From NCBI RefSeq assembly GCF_010646885.2, contig NZ_CP050700.1, positions 3,932,501 to 3,996,500 on the forward strand: a DNA stretch of 64,000 nucleotides, given 5' to 3'. A program made the translations under genes and the position numbers. Each line of letters begins with the position of its first letter. The stretch's first letter is position 1. The DNA comes from Desulfopila sp. IMCC35008. Lineage in GTDB: Bacteria > Desulfobacterota > Desulfobulbia > Desulfobulbales > Desulfocapsaceae. Below are positions 29,265 to 39,522 of this stretch, piece by piece. The notes beneath the pieces were generated by a model that was not told the origin of the DNA, did no database searches, and was given only the letters and a program-made list of their open reading frames with translations.

Positions 29265-32200
29265 TTAATGCGTATTGGCGAGCAACTCGTGCGGTGAATT
29301 TCCACGATGTCCCAGAAGCGTGTCCACATCCGTTGTTTTCGGCTTCACCAGCTTGAAAAGCGAACTAAATGAATCAAAATCCGTCAGTATCTGTTCCGCA
29401 CGGGGGCTGGTAGTCTCTCGATAATGACGGCTAATGATGCCCCGCAGGTGTTCAAGCAGTACATCGTTTTCTTCCATTCCCAGTAGTTCAACCAGCTCAT
29501 GATTCAGGCGATGCTCCAAACCTTCATCCTCATCAAGAACATAGGCAAATCCCCCGGTCATTCCTGCACCGAAATTCACCCCCGTCCTGCCAAGTATCGT
29601 TACCCAGCCACCGGTCATGTACTCACAGCAATTATCACCGACACCTTCAACCACCGCCCGGGCGCCCGAATTTCGCACCGCAAAACGTTCACCAGCACGA
29701 CCGGCTGCATACAGCCTCCCCCCGGTGGCACCGTAGAGGCAGGTATTGCCAATTATTGATGCTTCATGGGTCAGATACTCAACCCCTACCGGTGGTTTCA
29801 CCACAAGTTTACCACCTGCCATTCCCTTGCCCACATAATCGTTGGCATCACCGGTAAGGATCAGGTGGAGACCTCCCGCATTCCAGGCACCGAAACTCTG
29901 GCCACCGGTTCCGTTAAAACAGAGAGCTATAGGGCTGTTTTTCAGACCATTGTTCCCATATCGCGCAGCAATTATGCCGGATAAGCGGGCACCCACCGAA
30001 CGATCGGTATTCCGGATATCGTAACTGCCAGAACCGCCGCTTCTCCTCTCTACCGCAGAGCTGAAATCATCTGCAATCTTCAGGTTTAGCTCACCCTTAT
30101 CTGCGGGATGATTCAACTCCCGGTGGAACAGGGCCGACGCGGCAGTGGCCTTAACAGGGGCTGTCACGGCAGCAAGTGTGACCTTTCTCTGCTTTTCCGT
30201 AATTCCCGGCAATTCCTCGAGCAACTCAGTCCGTCCGATCAGATCTGTCAATTGGGCGACACCCAACTCAGCCATTATCTCCCGTGTTTCCCTCACCACA
30301 AACCGGAAATAATTCATAACCATCTCCGGGAGACCGGCAAAATACTGTTTACGCAAGGTCTCGTCCTGGGTTGCCACCCCCGTTGCACAATTATTAAGGT
30401 GACAAATGCGCAGGTATTTGCACCCAAGTGTAATCAAGGGGGCCGTGCCAAAACCAAAACTCTCCGCACCTAAAATCGCCGCCTTGACAATATCGAGTCC
30501 GGTTTTCAGGCCACCATCCACCTGCAGTCGTATTTTATGGCGCAATCCGTTTTCGACCAGAGCCTGCTGGGTTTCAGCGAGACCGAGTTCCCAGGGACTC
30601 CCCGCATATTTAACCGAGGTAAGGGGGCTGGCCCCGGTCCCTCCATCATATCCCGAGACCGTAATCATATCGGCATATGCCTTGGCAACTCCGGTAGCTA
30701 TGGTTCCGACACCAGGTTCCGACACAAGTTTTACGCTGACCTGGGCCCCCGGATTCACCTGCTTGAGATCAAAAATGAGCTGGGCCAGATCCTCGATTGA
30801 ATAGATGTCATGATGCGGTGGCGGTGAAATAAGGGTCACCCCAGGGATAGCATAGCGCAATTCTGCAATCTGCGGTGTTACCTTATGACCGGGAAGCTGA
30901 CCGCCCTCTCCCGGTTTTGCCCCCTGGGCCATCTTGATCTGCAGTACTTCAGCATTCACCAGGTATTCAGGGGTCACACCGAATCTTCCCGAGGCAACCT
31001 GCTTGATTTTTGAAACCTTTTCTGTATGAAAACGGGCAGGGTCCTCCCCGCCTTCTCCACTGTTTGAGTAGCCGCCCAGACGGTTCATCGCGATGGCCAG
31101 TGCCTCGTGCGCTTCACGACTCAGGGCTCCGATTGACATTGCTGCTGTGTCGAAACGACGATAGAAATTCTCTTCCGGCTCTACCTCGTCGATCGCGATG
31201 GATTCCTGATTCATCCGCAAAGCAAGCAAGTCCCTTAGGGAAGAAACAGGGCGAGTATTGACCAGTTTTGAGAACGTACAATAATCTTCATAACTGCCTG
31301 AACGGGTTGCTCTCTGGAGACTCTGTACCACATCCGGATTAAATGCGTGATATTCGCAACCGTGCACATATTTCACCAAACCGCCGGGAAGAAGTGGTTT
31401 ATGGAGTGCATTCCACCCGTACCGCGAGAGTGCCTGCTGCATTTCCCGGAAGTCCGTAAAACCGGCACCGCCTATTCGGCTTGCAACACCCTTAAAACAA
31501 AGTTCCACCACGTTGTCATCTAGCCCTATCGCCTCAAACAACATGGAACTTCGATACGAAGCAATGGTTGAGATCCCCATCTTGGAAAGAATTTTCAACA
31601 GTCCCGCATTGATTCCTTTCCTGTAATTCAGTATCACCTGCTTGGCGGAGAGATCGAAAACTTTCCGTTCAACCATTTCATTCAGTGTTTCATACACCAG
31701 GTAAGGATAAATAGCCGTTGCCCCAAACCCAAGCAGGACAGCATATTGATGCGAATCCCGCACGCTCCCTGTCTCAACCATGATATTGGTATCGCAGCGC
31801 AGGTTGTTGTCTATCAGGGCACGCTGGACCGCCCCCACAGCCATAGGGGCAGGAATCGGCAGAGTTGCCGGCGTCACATCCCGATCACTCAACACCAGCA
31901 GGACGGCCCCGTTTACCGCCTCATCGAGTGCCCGGTCGCAAAGGTCGGTTATGGCAGACTCGAGGTCACCCTCTGCCGGATAATTTATACTGAGTACCAC
32001 ATGACGGTAATGGTCGTGCTCTAGCGCCAGTAATTGATCAAGATCACTTTTTACCAGGACCGGGGTCTCGAACAGCACACGGTGTGCATGGCCCCTTGTT
32101 TCATTAAAAACATTCTGTTCCCTGCCGATACAGGTGGCAAGTGACATCACATGGTTTTCCCGCAGTGGATCAATGGGCGGGTTAGTGACCTGGGCAAATT

Positions 32201-33725
32201 TCTGGCGGAAGTAATCGTATATCGCCCTATTTTGCTGCGAGAGCACCGCCATGGGCGTATCGTCTCCCATGGAGGCTACCGGTTCCTTACCTGATTCACC
32301 AAGTACGCGGATTACCTGCTCCACCTCTTCCCGGCTGTAACCAAATAGTTTCTGGCGAATGAGCAACTGCTCATCATCAAGATTGCGCCCTGTGCCCGTT
32401 TCTCCCATATCCTCATAAGGGACCAATCTTCTACAGGAGGCCTGCATCCACTTCCGGTATGGATGCTGACTCTTCAGCTCCCTATCAATATCCCAGGAAC
32501 TCCATCGTTTCCCGGTGTGGGTATCAATAACAAAAAGCTCACCGGGCCCCACCCTGCCCTTTTCAATCACTTCATCAGGCCCGTAATCCCAGATCCCCAC
32601 CTCGGAGGCAAGGGTGATAAGTTTATCACGGGTAATGACATACCGCGCCGGACGAAGACCGTTCCTGTCCAGACCACAGGCAGCAAAACGCCCGTCACTC
32701 ATGACCACCCCTGCCGGGCCGTCCCATGGCTCCATATGCATGGAATTAAAATCATAAAAAGCACGCAGATCATCATCCATCTCAGGATGTTTCTGCCAGG
32801 CGGGAGGAATCAGCAGTCTGAACGCCCGAAACAACCCCATGCCACCGGCCAGGAAAAGCTCCAGCATATTATCGAGAGCGGACGAGTCCGAACCCGAACT
32901 ATTGACAAATGGCACCGCATCTTTGAGATCAGGAATAAGCGGTGAACGGAACTTGTAACTGCGGGCCGAGGCCCACTGCCGATTACCGGTTATGGTGTTT
33001 ATCTCACCGTTATGGGCTAAAAAGCGAAACGGTTGTGCCAGTTTCCACTTCGGCATGGTATTGGTTGAGAAACGCTGGTGAAAGAGGCAGATTGCGGACT
33101 GCATCCGCAAATCTCCCAGGTCTGTATAGAATACAGGCAGATCAACCGGTCGACACAACCCTTTATAAACAACAACCAAATTAGATAAGCTGGCAATATA
33201 AAAATCGGGATCAGCCGGCAGTCTTTTCTCTATCCTGCGCCGAACCATATACAGGCGCCTCTCAAGATCCGTTGCTCCCCAGGCAAAGGGACCGCTCACT
33301 ATCACCTGACGGATATCCGGCAGGGATTCAAGGGCCAGCCTACCAAGGACCTCGGTATTCACCGGAACCTGTCTCCACCCTGCCACAGTCAGGGTTTCAC
33401 GCCCCAATTCTTCCTCGATAACAGCTATCGCCGTTTCTGCCTTCGTTTGATCCCGGCTTAGAAAAATCATGCCGACACCATAACGGTTGCCGAGACTCCA
33501 GCCGTTTTCTTTTGCCACCGCCTGAAAAAACGTATCCGACTTCTGGATCAGCAATCCGCACCCATCCCCCGTCTTGCCGTCTGCAGCCACACCACCACGA
33601 TGCGCCATCCGCGCCAAGGACGAGATACCCGTACGCACTATTTTATGGCTTGCCTCGCCCTCCATGTGGGCGATGAGGCCAAATCCGCAATTATCCTTTT
33701 CAAGGGTCGGGTCGTAAAGGCTCAT
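29265..33725 (-). CDS. gltB: Glutamate synthase large subunit
   Basis: 1486 residues, full family length. Transfers the amide of glutamine to 2-oxoglutarate. An N-terminal class II glutaminase domain has its nucleophile Cys in DNCGFGLIAH, so about twelve residues should be removed to expose it. The central and FMN-binding synthase domains follow (TVSGYDGGTGASP, ASGRFGVTPEYL), then the [3Fe-4S] cysteines (GCKYLRICHLNNCATG) and a C-terminal GXGXG beta-helix (GMAGGKLVV, GMTGGFAYV). First gene of the gltBD operon. No frameshift or missing domain is visible. Confidence 0.97.
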   Translation of the reverse strand: MSLYDPTLEKDNCGFGLIAHMEGEASHKIVRTGISSLARMAHRGGVAADGKTGDGCGLLIQKSDTFFQAVAKENGWSLGNRYGVGMIFLSRDQTKAETAIAVIEEELGRETLTVAGWRQVPVNTEVLGRLALESLPDIRQVIVSGPFAWGATDLERRLYMVRRRIEKRLPADPDFYIASLSNLVVVYKGLCRPVDLPVFYTDLGDLRMQSAICLFHQRFSTNTMPKWKLAQPFRFLAHNGEINTITGNRQWASARSYKFRSPLIPDLKDAVPFVNSSGSDSSALDNMLELFLAGGMGLFRAFRLLIPPAWQKHPEMDDDLRAFYDFNSMHMEPWDGPAGVVMSDGRFAACGLDRNGLRPARYVITRDKLITLASEVGIWDYGPDEVIEKGRVGPGELFVIDTHTGKRWSSWDIDRELKSQHPYRKWMQASCRRLVPYEDMGETGTGRNLDDEQLLIRQKLFGYSREEVEQVIRVLGESGKEPVASMGDDTPMAVLSQQNRAIYDYFRQKFAQVTNPPIDPLRENHVMSLATCIGREQNVFNETRGHAHRVLFETPVLVKSDLDQLLALEHDHYRHVVLSINYPAEGDLESAITDLCDRALDEAVNGAVLLVLSDRDVTPATLPIPAPMAVGAVQRALIDNNLRCDTNIMVETGSVRDSHQYAVLLGFGATAIYPYLVYETLNEMVERKVFDLSAKQVILNYRKGINAGLLKILSKMGISTIASYRSSMLFEAIGLDDNVVELCFKGVASRIGGAGFTDFREMQQALSRYGWNALHKPLLPGGLVKYVHGCEYHAFNPDVVQSLQRATRSGSYEDYCTFSKLVNTRPVSSLRDLLALRMNQESIAIDEVEPEENFYRRFDTAAMSIGALSREAHEALAIAMNRLGGYSNSGEGGEDPARFHTEKVSKIKQVASGRFGVTPEYLVNAEVLQIKMAQGAKPGEGGQLPGHKVTPQIAELRYAIPGVTLISPPPHHDIYSIEDLAQLIFDLKQVNPGAQVSVKLVSEPGVGTIATGVAKAYADMITVSGYDGGTGASPLTSVKYAGSPWELGLAETQQALVENGLRHKIRLQVDGGLKTGLDIVKAAILGAESFGFGTAPLITLGCKYLRICHLNNCATGVATQDETLRKQYFAGLPEMVMNYFRFVVRETREIMAELGVAQLTDLIGRTELLEELPGITEKQRKVTLAAVTAPVKATAASALFHRELNHPADKGELNLKIADDFSSAVERRSGGSGSYDIRNTDRSVGARLSGIIAARYGNNGLKNSPIALCFNGTGGQSFGAWNAGGLHLILTGDANDYVGKGMAGGKLVVKPPVGVEYLTHEASIIGNTCLYGATGGRLYAAGRAGERFAVRNSGARAVVEGVGDNCCEYMTGGWVTILGRTGVNFGAGMTGGFAYVLDEDEGLEHRLNHELVELLGMEENDVLLEHLRGIISRHYRETTSPRAEQILTDFDSFSSLFKLVKPKTTDVDTLLGHRGNSPHELLANTH

Positions 33726-33811
33726 TCATCCTCTCCGGATACTGGATTTATTGAAAATGCAAAGAAATGAGTACACACCGCACACCATTTTCAGCAACTA
33801 TTCCCTATTAT

Positions 33812-33851
33812 TTATATCGGATTCGGGCGCATGGGGAAAGAAAAAAGGCCG
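33812..33851 (+). repeat. Copy 1 of a 40-bp imperfect direct repeat
   Basis: Begins with TTATATCGGATTC and continues with a GGGGAAAG-A6-GGC stretch. A second copy in the same orientation lies at 45205-45244. On the minus strand the A-run is the T-run of a possible terminator of the partner-switch operon. Confidence 0.4.
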
Positions 33852-33874
33852 GACTACACGGATGTGTGGCCCCA

Positions 33875-34315
33875 TCAACCATTGTCGACAGGAACAAATG
33901 CCTGGAACAGGTTACTGTCTCCTTCCCGGATGTAAGAACAACGGGCCGTCATCTGATTAATTAAATAGATGCCGAGTCCGCCAATCGGTCGATCATCCAG
34001 GTCGGTTTCAAGAGAAGGTACTTCCTGCTCCAAGGGGTTAAAGGGGGCTCCCCAGTCCCGCACCGAGAGACAGAAAACCTCTTGGGAAGTATCGTAACTC
34101 GCCTGGAGCTCACATCGTATCTCGACCTCAGTCCTTCCCACCGGCCTTGCATGATTGACGATGTTGACAAAAAGTTCCTCGACCACCAGTTCCAGATTGC
34201 CGAGAAACGACTCGGGAACGTTCATTTCCCCTGCCTGGCTCCGAACAAACCCCTGCGCCTCATGAAGACTCCCAATCTCAACCGGCAGGGTCAACGTTTT
34301 GGCACGGGAGATCAT
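33875..34315 (-). CDS. RsbW/SpoIIAB-type anti-sigma serine kinase
   Basis: A 146-residue HATPase of the anti-sigma-factor family. N box in VVEELFVNIVNHA, G1 in VRDWGAP and G2 in GGLGIYLINQM are all intact, so ATP binding is likely. In partner switching such kinases phosphorylate a STAS antagonist and hold a target protein. Its ATG overlaps the STAS stop codon by 1 nt. The open frame extends upstream into the STAS gene, but 34315 is the sensible start. No sigma factor gene is nearby, so the target is unknown. Confidence 0.88.
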   Translation of the reverse strand: MISRAKTLTLPVEIGSLHEAQGFVRSQAGEMNVPESFLGNLELVVEELFVNIVNHARPVGRTEVEIRCELQASYDTSQEVFCLSVRDWGAPFNPLEQEVPSLETDLDDRPIGGLGIYLINQMTARCSYIREGDSNLFQAFVPVDNG

Positions 34316-34644
34316 CAGGAACCAAATGCCTCCTCGGCGGTGTTCGTCACCACAAACATCGAGCCCATCCCGGACACTTTGAACACCTCCTCCACCATTC
34401 CTGCAAGTCCGCAGAAAGAGATCGTACCGCCACTCCCCTTCATTTTCTTGGCCGCAACGAGTATCGACCGGAGTCCAGCGGAACTGATGTACTCCAGGCG
34501 TGTACAATCCACTACAATCCTCTTCTCACCGTCGTCGATGACGCTTGTGCACCCTTTCTCAAAAGCTGGTGCGCTGATGGCGTCCATCCTGCCGATAACC
34601 TGGACGAGGGTACCGTCCTCTCTCTTTTCATATTCCAGATCCAT
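34315..34644 (-). CDS. STAS-domain anti-anti-sigma-type protein
   Basis: A 109-residue STAS protein. The conserved phosphorylatable Ser lies in YISSAGLRSIL near residue 55. It should be the substrate of the adjacent HATPase kinase and be dephosphorylated by the upstream SpoIIE-type phosphatase. Encoded between those two genes, completing a partner-switch trio. Confidence 0.92.
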   Translation of the reverse strand: MDLEYEKREDGTLVQVIGRMDAISAPAFEKGCTSVIDDGEKRIVVDCTRLEYISSAGLRSILVAAKKMKGSGGTISFCGLAGMVEEVFKVSGMGSMFVVTNTAEEAFGS

Positions 34645-34658
34645 TCTATCTTTCCTCT

Positions 34659-36593
34659 TTATTGGTTCTTTTTGCCAATATACTGCATGGTTAACATCGT
34701 AATATCATCAGATTGGGCCGCTCCTCCGGTAAACTCCTTGAGCGACATCTCAACACTGCGAACTATCTCCTGTGCAGATCGGCCGCCACATTCATTCATG
34801 ACCTTTACCAGCCGCTCTTCCGCATAGAGTTCATCATCATTATTCATGGCCTCGGTGACACCATCAGTATAGATGAACAGGGTATCGCCCGGACGCATGG
34901 TCATCACACGTGTCGTGTAATGTGTATCGTCCATAACACCCGCCATGAGTTCATTCTCGGAGGATACCCATTGGGCCGGTTCACCCTTTGGCACAATCAA
35001 GGGTGGGTTATGACCGGCGTTTGCATACCGAACCTCACCTGTATTAACATCAATGACCGCCAGGAAAAGTGTGACAAACATGCAGGACTCGTTGTCTTCA
35101 GCGAGATCCTTATTTACTTTGGTGAGAACCTCACCGGGATCCAGGCCACGCTCTGCAACTACTTTCAACAGGGTCTTGGTTACCGCCATGAAAAAAGCCG
35201 CAGGTACGCCTTTACCAGAAACATCTCCTACCAAAAAATAAAACCGGTCCTCATCTACAAAGAAAAAATCATAGAGATCGCCACCGACTTCCCGGGCCGA
35301 ATCGATAAACGCATAGATATCAAACTCGCTTCTCTCCGGAAAGGCAGGGAAGAGCTTCGGCAGGATGCTCATCTGGATCTCATGGGCGATGCGGAGTTCG
35401 GATTCAATACGTTCCTTGACGGCAGTAGTCCGGGTGAGATCGGTTATATAACTCTTCAGGGAATCCTGCATGGTCCGAAATGCGGCGGTCAGTTCCCCAA
35501 CCTCATCATGCGATACCACCTCGGGCAAGCGTGTATCGAGATCGCCCGAGGCCATGTGGTTTGCAGACATCGTGAGATTTCTGAGCGGTGAAGTAATTTT
35601 CGTCGTTATATAAGTGATGAGCAGGGCGAGAGCGAGAAAACCGAAAGCCCCCAGAGCAGCAACCTCCCTGTTGAGGCGCCCAACTTCGGCCAACATCTCT
35701 TTTTTGGGGAAGACAACGCCGATCGACCATTGCTGGTCTGGAAGCGGCGTAAAATAGACGAAGCTGTCTCCGGTGAACGGAAGATCCGGAACCTCTTCCA
35801 CCCCTGTCTCCCCCCCAATCATTCGGCGGCCGACCCTGGTGAGAAGTGGATGCTCCAGGCTCTCAGCCGAAGTGAATATCGTCTCATTCATAACCAGCTC
35901 ACTATTCGGGTGGGCGATAAAGGTCCCGTAGCGGGAAAGCATGAAAACATACCCTGACTCGTTGGCGTTAATCTCTGAGATCAAAGTCTGAATCCGGGTA
36001 ATCGAGATATCGGCGGTCACCACCCCGCGCAGGACCTGGCGGCCTTTTTGTTTGCGGTAAAAAGGGACGGAGTACGTTGCCATCAACTGGTTGCCACCGC
36101 CTTCATCATAATACGGTTCTGTCCAGATGGGTTGTTCAAATTCTTTTGCTAACTGGTACCAATCCATATAGAAATATTGATAGTCCAGTCCACCCAGGAT
36201 CGTGTGAGCGAACCGATTTTGAGAACGGTATGAATAGGAAGTATAATATTCCCGGTCGGAATCAAAGCCAAACGGCTCAAAAGCAACGGCTGTACCAAAT
36301 ATTTCCGAATTATCGCTGAGTACTCTCCTGCCAAGCCTGCCAAGGAGATCCCTGCTGATATTACTGTCTTCCAGAGAAAAAGAAATGCTCTCCACAACCT
36401 TCTGGACACTGTTGAGTGAAGCCGAAATCCGCTTTGCAGTGGAATCAGCAAGCAGTGTGCCACGCTCTTCAGCAAGTCCCACAATGATATCACGGGAAAC
36501 AGTGTAATTGTAGCCGACAATTCCTGCAAAAATCAGCGCCGAAAAGAGAAGCGTCAGTGCCGCCAGCCGAAAAGCGATGCCTCTCAAATTCAT
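34659..36593 (-). CDS. Membrane SpoIIE/RsbU-type PP2C phosphatase with Cache sensor
   Basis: 644 residues. An N-terminal membrane helix (about 8-28), a periplasmic double-Cache-type sensor domain (about 35-300), a second helix (about 305-325), HAMP (about 328-395) and a C-terminal PP2C phosphatase (about 425-640, with VGGDLYDFF, GDVSGKGVPAAFFMA and YTDGVTEAMN). It should sense an extracellular ligand and dephosphorylate the STAS protein encoded 15 nt downstream. Its start overlaps the end of the substrate-binding protein gene by 4 nt, so that protein may deliver the ligand. Confidence 0.92.
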   Translation of the reverse strand: MNLRGIAFRLAALTLLFSALIFAGIVGYNYTVSRDIIVGLAEERGTLLADSTAKRISASLNSVQKVVESISFSLEDSNISRDLLGRLGRRVLSDNSEIFGTAVAFEPFGFDSDREYYTSYSYRSQNRFAHTILGGLDYQYFYMDWYQLAKEFEQPIWTEPYYDEGGGNQLMATYSVPFYRKQKGRQVLRGVVTADISITRIQTLISEINANESGYVFMLSRYGTFIAHPNSELVMNETIFTSAESLEHPLLTRVGRRMIGGETGVEEVPDLPFTGDSFVYFTPLPDQQWSIGVVFPKKEMLAEVGRLNREVAALGAFGFLALALLITYITTKITSPLRNLTMSANHMASGDLDTRLPEVVSHDEVGELTAAFRTMQDSLKSYITDLTRTTAVKERIESELRIAHEIQMSILPKLFPAFPERSEFDIYAFIDSAREVGGDLYDFFFVDEDRFYFLVGDVSGKGVPAAFFMAVTKTLLKVVAERGLDPGEVLTKVNKDLAEDNESCMFVTLFLAVIDVNTGEVRYANAGHNPPLIVPKGEPAQWVSSENELMAGVMDDTHYTTRVMTMRPGDTLFIYTDGVTEAMNNDDELYAEERLVKVMNECGGRSAQEIVRSVEMSLKEFTGGAAQSDDITMLTMQYIGKKNQ

Positions 36594-37702
36594 CGTATTT
36601 GCTCCTTATAGAACTCCTCATAGGTGATCGCCTTCTCAATGATACCGGCATCCCTGAGTGCATCCATGGTCCTGTCAAAATCCTGCCGTTTCAGTCGGGT
36701 ATCAAGAGTTGTGGCGTCAACCATGATAATATCTTCCATACGTGCCAGCATCCACTTCTGGTGCGCCCTGTTCGCCCTGATGTTCGCCCCTTTCATGATT
36801 GCCAATATAGTATCGACTGTTTCATCAGGATTGGCGAAGGCGTAGCGCCACCCTTCAACCGTCGCCTGGACCAGCGCAGAAACAGTTTCAGGAGACCCTG
36901 TGAGCCTTGACTTCAGACAATAAATACCATCTTCGGGCATGTTCAGGTCCAGTTCGCTAAAAAAGAAGGCGGTCATCTCCTCCGGGGCCAGGCCATAGGA
37001 GATCAATTGATGGTATTCATTGTACCACATGGCCATAACCGCATTGAGGCCGCCTCGCATGAACAGCTCGAACGTGGGAGACTGCCTCACTAGTGCCACG
37101 CTCAACCCTTCGCGTTGAAAAAGTGCCTGCGGCTGCAGCTGGAATCCCTGGCCCCAGGTACCGATCCTGGTCCCGTCGAGATCCATGATCGTCCTTATGC
37201 CTGAATCCTTCCTGGCCACCAGCATCAAGGCCGAACGCTGAACAATCTGGCCTATATTGACCAATTCCACGCCGCGTGCCCGCATTTGAAGGGCAGTGGT
37301 GAGAAAGGCGGTGGCGAAATCTACCTCTCCATCGGCCACCAGTTCCAGAGAGTTTCTGTCCGCCCCACCGGCAACGATCTCCACATCGAGCCCATATTGG
37401 GCATAGATCCCTTTCTCCCTGGCCATGTAATAACCGGCGAATTGGGCTTGAGGATACCATTGCAAAGCCAGCCGGACCGGTCTTTCAGCGGCAGGCAGCC
37501 GAGCCGGACCAGCGATGATGAAAAGCAGCAGAACCAGTAAAACCTTGCAGCAGCCCCTTAAGGATCTGTCTTGACTCATCACCGACACCATCAGGAATCG
37601 CACAGGAATACTTTCATTTTCTTCCCTCTGTTCGCCCTTCGTAGAAAGGCCTGGAGTCTTGTGGACCAGTTTTGTAACCTCTTCCGGTGTTACTGTTTTC
37701 AT
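36590..37702 (-). CDS. NMT1/THI5-like solute-binding protein
   Basis: About 370 residues of the NMT1/THI5/SsuA periplasmic binding-protein superfamily (LALQWYPQAQFAGYY, GLDVEIV, DLDGTRIG). No ABC permease or ATPase gene is adjacent. Instead it is coupled to the Cache-PP2C phosphatase, so a sensory role is likely. The start at 37702 has a good SD (GAGGA), which gives a polar N-terminal extension of about 40 residues before the hydrophobic signal segment (VLLVLLLFIIAG). An alternative start nearer the signal segment (about 37579-37591) lacks an SD. Ligand unknown; relatives bind pyrimidine precursors, sulfonates or riboflavin. Confidence 0.75.
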   Translation of the reverse strand: MKTVTPEEVTKLVHKTPGLSTKGEQREENESIPVRFLMVSVMSQDRSLRGCCKVLLVLLLFIIAGPARLPAAERPVRLALQWYPQAQFAGYYMAREKGIYAQYGLDVEIVAGGADRNSLELVADGEVDFATAFLTTALQMRARGVELVNIGQIVQRSALMLVARKDSGIRTIMDLDGTRIGTWGQGFQLQPQALFQREGLSVALVRQSPTFELFMRGGLNAVMAMWYNEYHQLISYGLAPEEMTAFFFSELDLNMPEDGIYCLKSRLTGSPETVSALVQATVEGWRYAFANPDETVDTILAIMKGANIRANRAHQKWMLARMEDIIMVDATTLDTRLKRQDFDRTMDALRDAGIIEKAITYEEFYKEQIR

Positions 37703-37756
37703 CTGTCTTTTTTCCTCAACAACGTTCCTTGAGTCGTTAACCCACAATTCTTTTAC

Positions 37757-39505
37757 CTATTGAGACGTGAGGGTTATCGTATTGAACCCAATGGCCTGGG
37801 CCTGCTCGATCTTCACACTGTCGGGCAGCGATTGTGACAGAAAGCTGTTGCCGGAGAGGTCCACACCCATCCCGTTGTCGCGCAGGCTGGCGACTATTCT
37901 ATCATCATAAACCCGCACGAGAAGATCAAGATAACCCCTCTCTCCTTGCGGGTACGCCTGCTCGGCAACATCATCAACCGCTTTTATGACCGCTTTCCGT
38001 ATCATTTCTAGCTTTTCCTGTTTTATCTCCAGAGAGTCGAGTAAACCCGCTATCCCTTCCCTGGCCCCCTCTCTCAACTCGTTACTGCTTGTGATCGTCG
38101 TCTCCAGGATACGAGTGTCGCCGAGTATTCTTCGGTCCAGCAATAAGGGGCTCTTATATGCCTCCGGAGACTTTCGCATCAGATAGATGCAACAGGTCAC
38201 TATCATGCTGATAGTGACAATCTCGGCCATTGAAAAGGCGATCCAGACTCCGGCAGATCCCCACAACTGAGAGAGCGTGAGAGCAATGGGGATCACAGAG
38301 AGCCCCTCCACCATGGAGATGACCGTGGAGAATTTTGTTCTGCCTATGGTCATGAAATAGTAGATGGAAAGAAAAGTAATGCTCGTCCCGACAAGGCTGA
38401 GGGAGAAGAGCCGGATAGCCGGGATCCCTTCGGCAATATCTGCAGGATGATGAACACCAAACATCTGTAAAACAATTCCTGGGACACACTCCAGGAGTAA
38501 GGTGACAAGGACACTTGAGACCAAGAGTGTCTTCGCAGCCCTGAGAACCACGAAATGAACACCTGTATAGTCGTTCTCGCCGTACAATACCCCAACAATG
38601 GGGGTCATGGCCTGGGCTGCGCCCGAGATAAACATCGATACAAACGACAGGCAGGAGAGGCAGACAGAAAAAGCCACCATCCCTGACTTGCCGGCAACAG
38701 CTAGAACGATATGGTTGATACAGAGGATTTTGATGGTAACCAGGATGGAGCCCATTGCCGCCGGCGTGCCGGTGGAAAGTATCCTGAGGAGACACCTTCC
38801 AAACTTCGGCAACCGTAGTAAAGTTGAGACGGAAAAGCGCAGCGTTCTCTTGTTACTGAATATATATACGAAAAGAAAGCCTGCACCCACGGCATAACCG
38901 GAGACCGTGGCCAGTGACGAACCCGCAATTCCCAGTTTCATCGGTCCCATATACACCAGGTCCAGCACCAGGTTGACCAGGTTGGAGGCTATCAACACGG
39001 TCGATGCAAGTTTCACCCTGCCATCGATCCGCAGAGAATAAACAAGACCCAAAACAATTATAATCAGTGGAGTACCATAGACGAGGACATGAAGATAGGC
39101 TGACACCAAGGGGCGCAGGGAGGGTTCCCGGGTAAGAATTTTGGTGATGTCAACAAGAAACAGCTCCTGGCAAGCCAGCAGGAGAAAACTTACGGAAAAC
39201 AAGCCAATAAGGACCACCGTGAAAATATCATTGGCGTATTCTCCCTGTCGTCTTCCTTTGGCCACCGATATAAGGGTTGCGCCCCCCATACCGAGACTGA
39301 CGGCAACCGTATTATAGATCATGATGACGGGCATAACGAGATTGACGGCCGCCAATGCCTCCGAGCCAAGCATGTTGCCGACGATGACTGCATCGACGAC
39401 AACGGACATGGTAAGCGTCATGGCCATCAGAATCGTAGGGATAAAGAACTCCCAGTATTTATTGTCCAGCAGCGTGCTCTTTCTGTTATTTATGTGTCGT
39501 ATCAT
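37757..39505 (-). CDS. MATE-family transporter fused to a degenerate HATPase domain
   Basis: 582 residues. Residues about 10-445 form a twelve-helix MATE exporter (N-terminal FFIPTILMAMTLTMSVVVDAVIVG, two six-helix halves). Residues about 470-582 resemble an RsbW-type HATPase: a helix ending EQAYPQG, then RDNGMGVD like a G1 box, and a final strand ITLTSQ. The N-box Asn appears replaced by Asp and the glycine-rich G2 loop is missing, so ATP binding is doubtful. The fusion sits in the partner-switch operon, suggesting that the transporter is tied to that switch. The transported compound is unknown. Confidence 0.8.
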   Translation of the reverse strand: MIRHINNRKSTLLDNKYWEFFIPTILMAMTLTMSVVVDAVIVGNMLGSEALAAVNLVMPVIMIYNTVAVSLGMGGATLISVAKGRRQGEYANDIFTVVLIGLFSVSFLLLACQELFLVDITKILTREPSLRPLVSAYLHVLVYGTPLIIIVLGLVYSLRIDGRVKLASTVLIASNLVNLVLDLVYMGPMKLGIAGSSLATVSGYAVGAGFLFVYIFSNKRTLRFSVSTLLRLPKFGRCLLRILSTGTPAAMGSILVTIKILCINHIVLAVAGKSGMVAFSVCLSCLSFVSMFISGAAQAMTPIVGVLYGENDYTGVHFVVLRAAKTLLVSSVLVTLLLECVPGIVLQMFGVHHPADIAEGIPAIRLFSLSLVGTSITFLSIYYFMTIGRTKFSTVISMVEGLSVIPIALTLSQLWGSAGVWIAFSMAEIVTISMIVTCCIYLMRKSPEAYKSPLLLDRRILGDTRILETTITSSNELREGAREGIAGLLDSLEIKQEKLEMIRKAVIKAVDDVAEQAYPQGERGYLDLLVRVYDDRIVASLRDNGMGVDLSGNSFLSQSLPDSVKIEQAQAIGFNTITLTSQ

Positions 39506-39522
39506 GCCTGTTGCCTGTTGTT

